A DNA stretch of 64,000 bases. It comes from Triticum aestivum. Lineage: Eukaryota; Streptophyta; Magnoliopsida; Poales; Poaceae. Shown piece by piece: positions 46,005-55,579 of the stretch; within the stretch, counting starts at the first letter, position 1, and each line of letters starts with the position of its first letter. The DNA lies in NCBI RefSeq assembly GCF_018294505.1, contig NC_057795.1, positions 516,032,795 to 516,096,794 on the forward strand, in the 5' to 3' direction. The position numbers and the translations under genes were made by a program. A model generated the notes under the pieces. That model was not told the origin of the DNA and did no database searches. It worked only from the letters and a program-made list of their open reading frames with translations.

Positions 46005-46551
46005 GGGGCTATTTGGATTGTGACTATGTTTGTCTTATGTTGCCACATTATTTTTTCCACACTTTCCACACTTGCCTAACTTGAGTTTCTCAAATTGTTA
46101 GGGCATGTTTGGTTCATGGCTAAGTTTGCCACAACTAACCTTAGGTAAAGTGTGGCGGCCACAAAAAGTGTGGCTAACAAAATGGCCACCACAAGTGTGG
46201 CAAGATTTGGCAAAAAATTGAGCCTATGACATGTGGACCATATAACTAGAGAAGTGTGGCAAGCCACAAGTGTGGTAATGAACCAAACACATGCCTAAGA
46301 TGTTGTGGCATGACTAAGGTTAGGTGTGGCAACCTTAGGTTGGGAACCAAACAGACCCTTAGACACACTTTGGCTTGCCTAAGGGGATCTTTCCACACTT
46401 TGTGTGTCTATGACATGTGGGGTTCACTGCTAATAAAAAAATTCTTGTCTTAGGTGTGGCTAGAACCAAACACCCACCTAACTTGGTCAAATTTGCCTAA
46501 GATGAGGTGTGGCAAAGTGTGGCAATATGTGGTTGGAAACCAAACAGCCCC
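46005..46551 (+). mobile_element. Harbinger/Tourist-like MITE, copy A, with a nested MITE
   Basis: Ends GGGGCTATTTGGATTGTGAC and GGTTGGAAACCAAACAGCCC (inverted). The interior is rich in GTGTGGC and CTTAGG motifs. After CAAATTGTTA at 46100 it is interrupted by a 258-bp element and resumes as GACACACTTTGGCTTGCC. Copy B at 46570 has the uninterrupted version. Confidence 0.75.
46101..46358 (+). mobile_element. Nested Harbinger/Tourist-like MITE with TTA target duplication
   Basis: Inverted ends GGGCATGTTTGGTTC and GAACCAAACAGACCC, flanked by TTA at 46098-46100 and 46359-46361, the three-base duplication typical of PIF/Harbinger elements. An internal ATGAACCAAACACATGCC near 46274-46291 looks like a further terminus, so a third layer is possible. 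Confidence 0.8.
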
Positions 46552-46569
46552 TACATCATTGAAAACTAT

Positions 46570-46843
46570 GGGGCTGTTTGGATTGTGACTATCTTTTCCA
46601 TATATTGCCACATGATTTTTGCCACACTTGCCTTAGTTGAGTTGCTCAAATTGTTAGACACACTTTGGCTTGCCTAAGGGAATCTTGCCACACTTTTTGT
46701 GTCTATGACATGTGAGGCTCACTGCTCATAAAAAAATCCTTGCCTTAGGTGTGGCTAGAACCAAACACCTACCTAACTTGGTCAAACTCGCCTAAGGTTA
46801 GGTGGGGAAAAGTTTGGAAAGGTGTGGCTAGGAACCAAACATA
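46570..46843 (+). mobile_element. Harbinger/Tourist-like MITE, copy B
   Basis: Starts GGGGCTGTTTGGATTGTGAC and ends AGGAACCAAACATA, where the final bases differ from copy A, so the right terminus is altered. Its uninterrupted CAAATTGTTAGACACACTTT is the empty-site reference for the nested insertion in copy A. Confidence 0.7.
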
Positions 46844-46981
46844 CGAATCAAACGATATAATTTTTGTTAACATGCACTAACATTTTTTTAGTTAACTCTT
46901 TGGTCAAAATTTAGCACCAATTACAAAGGGGCCCAATAAATATTGTACTCTCACATTTTGTTTTGAGGATACTCCCACATA

Positions 46982-47142
46982 CACCCTCCGTTCCCAAATA
47001 TAAGTCTCTTTAGAGATTCTAACAAGTGACTACATACGGAGCAAAATGAACGAATCCATACTTTAAAATATGTCTACATACATCCGTATGTTGTAGTCCA
47101 TTTGAAATGTCTAAAAAGACTTATATTTAGGAATGGAGGGAG
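46982..47142 (-). mobile_element. Stowaway-type MITE, 161 bp, inverted relative to 45719
   Basis: CACCCTCCGTTCCC...GGAATGGAGGGAG ends, TA at 46980-46981 and 47143-47144. Its reverse complement aligns along its full length with 45719-45879. Confidence 0.9.
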
Positions 47143-47433
47143 TAGAAAATATAAATAATAATGCATGTTGGGGCAGCCCACATTTCTGATAATTTTAGCC
47201 ATGGGCTTGTTCACAATTTTTACGAGGGGGTGGTTGTTCATTTAATGGAGGGACTTGTACCAGACTTGAACGATACAAAGTGGGACCTGGCACACCATAA
47301 CACCACTTAGAATAAGCGGGTAGCTATCTCAAAAAACAATCAACAACTAAAAAGAAAAAAATGGCGACCTGGCACGTACACAATTTTAAACGATTGTTTT
47401 GATGGAGTGAAAAAGGAAAACTACCCCACTACG

Positions 47434-47441
47434 TATATATA
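47434..47441 (+). promoter_or_regulatory. TATA-box candidate
   Basis: TATATATA followed by AGGCCGG, 80 bp before the ATG at 47521. A leader-like CT-rich segment (CACACTCTCATCCTCTCGAG) lies between. Confidence 0.4.
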
Positions 47442-47520
47442 GGCCGGAGCCTCCGCGCTTGCTTGCTAGGGTTGCTCTATTCACACACTCTCATCCTCTC
47501 GAGATCTAAACAAGATAGCG

Positions 47521-47793
47521 ATGGTAACACTGTCTTTCTTCCTTCAAAAAAACACTGTCTTTCTATCCTCACCACTGGTTACAGATCTGGACATATCCCC
47601 CTCCGTTGGTGAAGGGGAGGAGGGGCAACATTTAGGCCGTCATCGACAGCAAGGGAGGAGACCCACTGTCGGCCGCACCATTATCTCTAGCCGAGCGCCA
47701 GCACGGGAGGTCCTCCGATCCCTTCGTCGTTGCCCTAGTTTGGGCGGATCCGGCCTCCCGCCGCCCACCTATCCACATCCCGACGACCTTCAG
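47521..47793 (+). CDS. Candidate first exon of an unidentified or relic gene
   Basis: ATG at 47521 opens 91 codons that end exactly before a CAG|GTATAT donor at 47794 (273 bp, phase 0). A TATA box and leader precede it. The peptide is Ser/Arg/Pro-rich (SPSVGEGEEGQHLGRHRQQG, VLRSLRRCPSLGGS) without a recognised domain. No convincing second exon was found in the next 1.8 kb, so this is either a promoter and first exon left from a lost gene or a chance arrangement. Composition (GC-rich in an AT-rich area) supports a former host gene. Confidence 0.35.
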
Positions 47794-47829
47794 GTATATC
47801 TTCCTTCGAAACCGCCTTAGCTCTACTTC

Positions 47830-49660
47830 CCTAGCTCTCTACGTTGTTGAATGTGCAACATTTTCTATCTCTCAGCCTCTCTCGATCGGATGGCCCAACG
47901 TCACTTATTTTTTTCTTCTATTGTTAGAGGTAAAGCTACTTCATGGAGTCGAATATTATACTCGGTTCAAACAAGAAATAAAGTGGGGGTGGGGGTATTT
48001 AGTATGTACATCGGACTTGGTACAAACAGGAAGGAAAGGAGGTGAAAGTAGTATAGACTGGTCATCCAACCGGTCTCTTGGTCAAAAAGGGAAATATAGG
48101 GGTAACGCTGTACACGGTGGTATGACCAGGACTAGATTTGCTATCCACACATAGGAGTAGGTGGCTAGAGTGAACAAAAATGGGACCAACCCAGATATGT
48201 TTCTTGGATGTTTGTTTCTCGGGGCAACACACTATTAATCACTACTTTATGCCCCTGTTTAGGTAAATGGTGCTAGACTGCTGGTGCACCCACTGTCCCA
48301 TGCCATTATACCAAATATTTAGTTGTTCTTAATCTAATGCCCCTGGTAAAATGAAGCCTTGCCATTGTTATAAGCCATGACAAGTTTAGCCAAATGTCTT
48401 TGCCTGTAATTGTTTGAGACTCTAACTATTTCCTCTGTAGCTTTTTATGCAAACAGGGATATCCATTTCACCTAGTTGCTGTTGTGACGTTTTGGTGCAC
48501 TGCACAAAATACTTCTTAAAAGAAGTGACTTTTGTGATGTTTAACTGGAATGTCAGAATGGAACTGCACAAAGAGAGACCTGTGTTCCAATCCTCATCAT
48601 CCATATTGGCACCATAACCTTCCTTTAGGTAAGAATGATATTTAATGCATGTGTTCATATCTATTTTGCGACTACCATGAGAAAATAATGCTATTTTTTA
48701 CTAGTACACTTGTACTCCCTCACTGACAAAACCAATTCTGAAATAGAAGGCCAATCATGTACTTGGTTTCACCAACTAGTGAGGAGAAAGAGAAACAGAG
48801 CATGAAGAGGAGGAGGAAGAAGAATAAACAGTGCCAAGGTGGTCTTGCTGAAGCCAGAGGCCTCAGTCGAGGCCATTCAAGGGCTCCGCCAATGTCTACC
48901 TTACATGTGAGACGATCCTCCAGGGAGACCTTCCACTTCTTATGTCTCTCCTGCAAGGTCACTTAATTAATTAGGAGTACTTAAGTACCACTAATGTATT
49001 GCTGCCTAATTTTCTTGTCGGAGTTAAACAAATCTTTAGTAGCACCCTATGCTGAATCATGTACGTGTGTATGCTTTTCTATGGAGGTGAATCATGTGGT
49101 GGAGCGGGGAGGGAATATATTAGTGTCATGACATAATAGTGCTATTGTTTTGCATGTCAATTTATTGTCATTGGTTCAATGAGGCAATGTTTTGCATATT
49201 GTCCATCATGAATTTGATGCTACTGTTAGAGTAATATGCTAATGTCTTTCTATCCTTGCTCACTAAGCTAATGAAGGTTTAACCTTGTTCCTACTTGTGC
49301 AAACAGGGATCATGTTGTGCCAATCACACATTTTAGTGGAACTACACAAGACAATACAATGAGCTGTATCCCAGCCAGTGCTTTAACTCTGCTGGAAGTT
49401 CTTGATAATCTTTCGATATAATCTCAGCACTGGTAAACAAGAGTGATTTCAACATACATTTGAAGTGCACAAAAATATATACTATTGAGTGATTCCAGTG
49501 AGTGCTTTATCATCTCTTATGGGACAACATGAACAAGCTTTTCCTCAGGTTGGTACGGGCCTAAGGCCTTCATCCATATTAGTTTGCTGTCATCTCTATT
49601 TGTATCATGCTACTGTCATGAGAAACTCCTTTATCTTTGCACGTTAAAGTTTTTGCAACC
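47830..49660. other. AT-rich stretch, possibly intron or relic of the 47.5 kb gene
   Basis: Two places read TGCAAACAGGGAT (about 48449 and 49303), each followed by a loosely similar stretch mentioning GCACAA, a duplication of about 850 bp period. A GC-richer block at 48830-48960 is open on both strands (about 80 codons minus, 69 plus) without a recognised motif. No gene is supported. Confidence 0.4.
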
Positions 49661-49667
49661 TATAATA

Positions 49668-50770
49668 CGTGGGCTTGGCCAGCTCCGAGAGCTGCCTCAT
49701 CGACCTCCTTGGAAAGCTTCACATCGCCGACGAGCCTGCTTCTGACCTAGAGTCTGTTGGCTCCACTGATCCGCCTGTCGAGATGGTCATCGACTCCGAC
49801 GCGGTAGATGCTGATGCCTACCCTGACCACGTAGACATTAGTCAGGATGGAGCCTCGGCCGGAGCAGACCAGGATCCTGGTCTGCTCCCCCGCGCGGACA
49901 GCATCACCAGTGCCAGCACTATCACAGAGGTGTTGGTCATTAGTCAGGATGGAGCCTCGGCCAGAGCAGACCAGGATCCGATCCGTTCGACCCTGCGAGC
50001 CCTCGCCACTTCGGTCGAGGACAGCGCGGATAGTGCAACCCTGGAGGCACACCGCCTTTCGCTCCTCGACAGCGCCAAGCAGCTGGCCGCTGCGAAACAC
50101 CTCGCTGACGCCTACCAGCGCGAGGTCGACCGCGCCATAGGCGGCACTCTGGCTACTGGAGAGCCTAGCCGGCTGGGCGCAGTCCGGCAACGTGGCGCCA
50201 CCATCGCCAGCATCTTTGGGGCCGACCGCCCTGTCCACACCATGCCCATCAAGAACCTGCACGCCGCCCAGGCGGTAGCAAAAGAGTTGGACAACCTAGA
50301 GGGCGACGAGAGACGCCACATGAAGGATCGCCTTCAGCGGCTCCTCGATGCGGCCGCCTTCCAGCAGGAAACCGCCCGCTGCGTGGCAGAACCCGGTGTG
50401 CCAGATGAGACCCGCCTCCATCATCAAGAGCATGGTGTGACCTCTCGGTCCCCGATAGGCGGCCGAGGCGACCCGGAGCCGACTGCAAGCCGCAGTCGGT
50501 GCACGCACATCTCGATCGAGCGCGACCCCGACAGCCGCCCAAGAGAAGTGGAACGGTGCAACCACTGCCTGCTTCCCCCATGCAGGGAGAGGCGCGCGTC
50601 CCCACCGCCTGTTGGGCACCCGACTCTCGGAGGCCGGCTAGGTCACCGCGAGGGAATCAGAGAGAACGATGCCCACCACCGGATCGACCGATGTCGGGGG
50701 GATGACCCCCGGGTATGCCCAAGACAGCGAAACGACGCTTCAAAACATTGCGAGGGGAGTGCCCCCTAGC
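49668..50770 (+). pseudogene. Gypsy gag N-terminal fragment
   Basis: A frame of 366 codons (49669-50769). It includes two direct copies of ISQDGASAGADQD / ISQDGASARADQD (49840 and 49942), then SLLDSAKQLAAAKHLADAY and NLHAAQAVAKELDNL...RLQRLLDAA, matching in pattern the gag N-terminus of the next element (52440-52545). The end is Arg/His-rich and probably out of the original frame. No LTR or primer-binding site is visible on its left, and no pol follows, so it is a truncated relic next to a younger element. Confidence 0.65.
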
Positions 50771-50773
50771 TGG

Positions 50774-51167
50774 CTGGAACTTGGCTGGGCGGAATCTGGC
50801 TGGGTTGACTTTGGCCGGGTTGACCTGTCTGGGTTGACTTCGGCCGGGTTGACCTTGGCCGAGTTGACCTGTCTGCGATGACCCTGGCTGGGTTGACCTT
50901 GGTCGGGTTGATCTGTCTGGGTTGACCCCGACCGGGTTGACCTTGGTCGGGTTGATCTATCCGGGTTGACCCTGGCTGGGCTGACCCGTCCGGGTTGAGC
51001 CTGGCCAGGTTGACCTCGGCTAGGTTGACCCTGGCCGGGTTGAGCCCATCCGGGTTGACCTTGTTCGGGTTCTCCCTGGCCGGGTTCTGCCTGTCCGGGA
51101 CGAGCTATCTGGGTTGAGCCCCGTCCGGCTTGAGCCCCTTCCGGGTTGAGCCCGTCCGGCTAGAATT
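50774..51167 (+). repeat. Minisatellite of 14/15-bp units (CCGGGTTGACCTTGG)
   Basis: About 27 degenerate units, often alternating 15 and 14 bp, so a 29-bp higher-order unit can be seen in the first half. Roughly a dozen units contain TTGACC or TTGACT; later units drift to TTGAGCCC. It fills the gap between the gag relic and the LTR start at 51190. Confidence 0.92.
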
Positions 51168-51189
51168 GGCCAAGTCAACTAAGACGTCC

Positions 51190-51795
51190 TGTCAGACCTA
51201 CGCAGAGTTAACGGCCATACTCTACAGTGGAGCACTATAGATGAGCAACTAGCACTGTTCCTGCATCATGTGACATTTCACTGCACTGCAATAATGATGC
51301 ACTATAGTCTGCATCATCATATGACATCTCAATAGTGTAGAGGGTGTGTGGGACACCCCTTGTCCCTGGGCACTAGTATATAAAGTGACCCAATGAAGTC
51401 CTCACATAGCCAGCCTCGTTTTGCCACTCACTCACGCATACAAGCTAGCTAGCAAGCAAGCTAGCTAGCCATCCATCCATTCGGCCACATACATGCGTGC
51501 TCACTCAGAGCCTTTGGCTCCTGCGCCACACGCCCACATACACATAAGGCTCTCTGCTGCCTTCTATAATACATCTCTAGGAGCAAATCTGTACTGCCAG
51601 ATATGTACACCGCATATATATTCAAACATGCAGGAGTAGGGGTATTATCTCTCTAGAGAGCCCTGAACCTGGGTAAATCACCACGTGCTGTTTGCCCAAT
51701 CCCGCCCCTTGACCTCCAGAGCAGTCTTGCCCACACCTCAAGCCACCTCGTGGCATCTATCGTCTCACGAACCTGCCCGCGAGATAACCCCGATA
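51190..51795 (+). repeat. 5' LTR of the truncated gypsy
   Basis: Starts TGTCAGACCTACGCAGAG and ends AACCCCGATA (expected ...CGACA). TATA box TATATAAA at 51377-51384; a GCTAGCTAGC-rich leader at about 51446-51470 follows. The left limit rests on TG and the change from the minisatellite, so it could be off by some bases. Confidence 0.65.
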
Positions 51796-51814
51796 GTTGG
51801 CACCCACTGTGGGG
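51796..51814 (+). other. Primer-binding site region
   Basis: GTTGGCACCCACTGTGGGG directly after the LTR, similar to the site after the pol-less element's LTR at 2380. Confidence 0.6.
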
Positions 51815-53860
51815 CAGCTCGAGGAGCTGGCCGGGAGCATGCTTCAGACGGCGCTCCTCACTGACTCTAATGAGCTTGTCATGCTGGCATACGACGTCGT
51901 CGATGTGCTCGTCGCCTCCTTCGCCGCACAGCGCATCTCCGATGCGCTCGTGGCCGATGAGTACCCCAGCGAGGTACTCAGCTACTCTGACTCTTCCCTC
52001 TCCCTCGGCGGCAACATCTCCGCCAAGGCAATGGACGTCCACATGGACGTCTTCGTCACCGGCACCATCGCCTCCTCTTTGTCGAGCAAGACGAGGAAGG
52101 CCGCCAAGGCCAAGGCCGTAGCGGAATGGGACGACACATCCAACCCATTGCACGCCGTGATGCAGAGCCTCGCATCCCCATCGGCACCGACATCGATGCC
52201 TCCAACATCGCCGAGGCCTGAGCCCAGCTCGAGGAAAGGCGCCAGTAGATGCTGGACCTGACCGAGATGCTCGCCGCCATGCATCATCGCCTGGACTCCG
52301 CTCAGCTGGAGCGCAATGCCGCCTACGGCTTCACGCCTACCGTGGCTAAGCCAAGCCGGGTCACCGACGTGTGAGCCCAGGGCGGAGCGATCGGCCGCGC
52401 CCTCGGCGCCGTCCCGACCGTCTACGAGACTCTAGTGAAGAACATGCGCGCTGCCCAGGCGGCCGCGGTCGGCCTGGATCAGCTCACAGGCGAGGAGCTG
52501 AAGGAGCGCATCAGGCGGATGCACGGCCTCCTCGACGCGGCCAACACGCAGCAAGACCGCCTCAACCAAGTTGCCAAGCCGATGGGATCCGGCTCCGCCC
52601 GCGTTGTCGGACCCGGCGATCATCAGCACACGGTGTCCTCACCACCCGGCGAGGCGCATTCCGACCAAAACCAAACTCGGCGCGACCCAGCCCTGACAGC
52701 CGCCAGCGGCTTAGGCGACGAGCCGACCCTGGAGAACCGACATGGACCCGGCCAGCCTGGCTAGTGTCCGGCTCCAACCAACCCACCCCCCCGGCCCGGT
52801 CGCCAACCGACTCGGCGCACGCGCCATCAACAACACCGATGCTCGCCATTGTCTCGACCACCTCGCCTTCTCTATGGAGGTGGAGGAGAGCGGCGCCGTT
52901 GGACCGGCGTGCTTCGGCCCATGCATCTGAGAGGAGCCCTTTCTGAAAGGGTTCACGCTCCCCCACGACACCCCCAAGTACAACGGAATCGTGAAGCTGG
53001 AGGACTTGCTCACCGACTACACCACCGCCATCGGCATCACCGACGGCAATCACCGACTCGCCATGCGCTACGCACCGCTCATGCTCCAAGGGTCTGCCCA
53101 CACCTGGTTGAACAGTCTTCCAGTGGGCAGCGTCAACATGTGGGTCGACTTCGTGCAGGCCTTCGTCTGCAACTTCACAGGGACCTACAAGCGACCCGGC
53201 CGCCCCAGCCAGCTCGCCATGTGCATGCAGGGGCCGATGGAAACTGGCCGCGAGTACCTCGCATGCTAGACCGAGCTCCGGAACAGCTACGAGGGCGTCC
53301 ACAAGGTTCAAGTGATCCAGTACTTCATCAATAGGTGCCGATATGGCACCCTCCTCAAGCACAAGCTCTTGCGCTCCGAGCCAGCCACCATGGCCGCGCT
53401 CATGGTGACGTTGAACAAGTACGCCAATGCCAACTCCAGCATGAAGATCTAGGTGGCGCTGGATGAAGCCGGCAAGGCAAAGTCGGTTCCCCCTCCGAAG
53501 CCGGCCGGCGAAAGCAGCCGGCACCAGCACCAGCAGAACAACAAGCGCAAGGCCGACCAACCGGCCCAACGCTATGACAACCGGCTCATCACGGCCATCG
53601 AGCCCACAGCAGACCCGGCAGCCAAGCGCCAGCAGACCGGCAAGACGGCATGGCAACCCGCCATGAGATTCGGAGAGATGCTCGACGGCCCCTGCAAGCA
53701 CCACAGCGGTGCAAGGTCGTCCACGCACACGCTTCGGCAGTGCGGCATCACCAAGCACATCATGCGAGGCGACGTCCCGCCCCCTCCGCTCCGGCTCCGG
53801 GCGCGGGTCAGCCGCCTCCGCCTCCATCGTTGCCCCCAGCCAGCGACACGATGCACGATG
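51815..53860 (+). pseudogene. Gag of the truncated gypsy
   Basis: N-terminal part (LTDSNELVMLAYDVVDVLVA) from 51853, then NMRAAQAAAVGLDQL...RMHGLLDAA (52440-52545), then the gag core KYNGIVKLEDLLTDYTTAIG, GSAHTWLNSLPVGSVNMWVD (52975-53165) and YLAC-TELRNSYEGVHKVQVI with a TAG between at 53268-53270. The tail is Lys/Arg/Gln-rich (HQHQQNNKRKADQPAQRYDN) and runs past 53730 with a Cys/His-containing segment (CKHHSGARSSTHTLRQC) that may be the remains of a knuckle. At least five stops or frame changes. Complete in extent but non-functional. Confidence 0.8.
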
Positions 53861-54089
53861 ACGCCTACCCGGACCAGAACATGGCCTACATCGTCTTCAC
53901 CAGCATCAGCGACGACAAGCGCAGCGAGCGCCTCCTTGGCAGGAGGTGAACACCGTCGTCCCGGCCAAGCCGCAGTACATGCATTGGTCGGACCGCCCGG
54001 TCACCTGAACCCGGGAAGACCACCCATCCGTCATGCCAAATCCGGGTGGCTATGCCCTCGTCCTCAACCCCACCATTGTCGCGCGGTGA

Positions 54090-54527
54090 ATGTGCAAGTT
54101 TCCCCGAGTCCTCATCGACGGCGGCAGCAACATCAACATCCTATACCGCAACACCATGACCAAGCTCGGCCTCGAGGCCAAGGACCTGGAGCCGACCCGG
54201 ACAGTCTTCCACGGTATCGTTCCCGTCCTCTCCTGCTCTCCCATTGGCTGGGTCTGGCTCGACGTCCTCTTCAGCGATAGCAGCCATTTCCGGCACGAGC
54301 CGATCTTGTTTGAGGTAGTGGACCTGTCCAGCGCGTACCATGCATTGCTAGGCCGACCCGCGCTCGCCAAATTCATGGTGGTCCCCCACTACACGTACCT
54401 GAAAATGAAGATGCCGGGTCCGAAGGGCCTCATCACCGTCTCCGGCGACTACCGCAAGTCCCTAGAGTGCGCCCGAGATGGCGCCAAGCTGACCGAGTCG
54501 CTGGTCATAGACGAGGAGCGGCGCTAG
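54090..54527 (+). pseudogene. Aspartic protease of the truncated gypsy
   Basis: 146 codons open. Catalytic motif VLIDGGSNINILY is intact at residues about 7-19; FHGIVP and HALLGRPALAKF follow in the usual spacing, and LKMKMPGPKGLITVSGDY closes the domain. The frame ends at a TAG (54525-54527). The protease would mature gag and pol in the particle. It is the only protease among the three gypsy pol regions that keeps the normal DGGS motif. Confidence 0.85.
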
Positions 54528-54605
54528 CTCGACCGGATTGTCGCCCTGCTGGTGAGGCGTCTGCCGCGCCGATCCCGACCAAAGAGTCGGCTGATGAGGG
54601 TGCCT

Positions 54606-55579
54606 TCAAGCCCTCCAAGGAGACCAAAAAGTGAAGTTGAACCTAGAAGACCCTAGCTGCAGCAAGTACGTTGTCGTGGGCACCCGCCTTGACAGCAAAT
54701 AGGAAGGCGAGCTCGCCAACTTCCTCCGTGAGAATCGGGATATTTTTGCATGGACCCCCAAGGACATGCCGAGTATCCCGAGCAAGTACGCCGAGCACAA
54801 ACTCCACGTCTGCAAGGACGCCAAGCCTGTCCGTCAACCCCTGCGACATTTCTCTGAAGAGAAGAGAAGAACCATTGGTGAAGAGGTCGCCAAGCTTTTG
54901 GCGGACGGCTTCATCATGGAAGTGTTCCACCCCGAGTGGCTGGCCAACCCAATCTTCAGCATGGAACCATTGACTATACAAGCCTGAACAAGGCCTGCCC
55001 CAAGAACCCGTTCGCCCTCCCGCGGATCGACCAAGTCATTAACTCGACCGCCGAGTGCGAGCTCTTGTCCTGCCTCGACGCTTACTCCGGCTACCACCAG
55101 ATCAAGCTGGACCCGGCCGACACCCTGAAGATGTCCTTCATCACGCCCTTTGGGGCGTATTGCTACATCACCATGTCATTCGGCTTGAAGAACACCGGCG
55201 CCACCTTCTAGCGCTGCATGCAGAAGTGCTTGCTGCCGCAACTCGGCCGCAACATCCACGTCTACATGGACGACATCATGGTGAAGACCAAGCAGCACCT
55301 CATGCTCCTTGATGACCTAAAGGAAACATTCACCAACCTCTGCGAAAACAACGTCAAGCTCAACCCAGAGAAATGCGTTTTTGGCGTCCCGACCAGAAAT
55401 CTACTCGGTTTCCTTGTCTCGGAGCGCGGCATTGAGGCGAACCCGGAGAAGATTAAGGCCATCAAGCGCACGCGCAGGCCGGCTTGGCTGCGCGATGTCC
55501 AGAAGTTCACCGGCTACTTGGCCTCGGTCAGCCGATTTCTTAGCCGGCTGGGCAGAGGGCCCTACCCCTGTACCAGCTA
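54606..55579 (+). pseudogene. Reverse transcriptase of the truncated gypsy
   Basis: Recognisable blocks: NFLRENRDIFAWTPKDMPSI (54718-54777), PVRQPLRHFSEEKRR, then after a deletion or frameshift near 54960-54970 SLNKACPKNPFALPRIDQVI, LDAYSGYHQIKLD and FGLKNTGATF followed by TAG (55209-55211) where the Fatima-like copy has Gln. YMDDIMV with both catalytic Asp is at about 55264-55284. KCVFGVPTRNLLGFLVSERG and SRFLSRLGRG end the block, with a frame change at about 55555-55580. Three or more breaks. Confidence 0.83.

Noticed and set aside
52562..53827. 421-codon minus-strand open frame, the longest in the window
   Set aside because: It is the antisense shadow of the GC-rich gag of the truncated gypsy, whose sense strand shows real gag motifs. 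The minus product has no recognisable domain.
53780..54280. Extension of the 53453 frame as a 275-codon protein
   Set aside because: After about 53760 the frame leaves the gag pattern while another frame enters the protease (54090), so the rest is a shadow.
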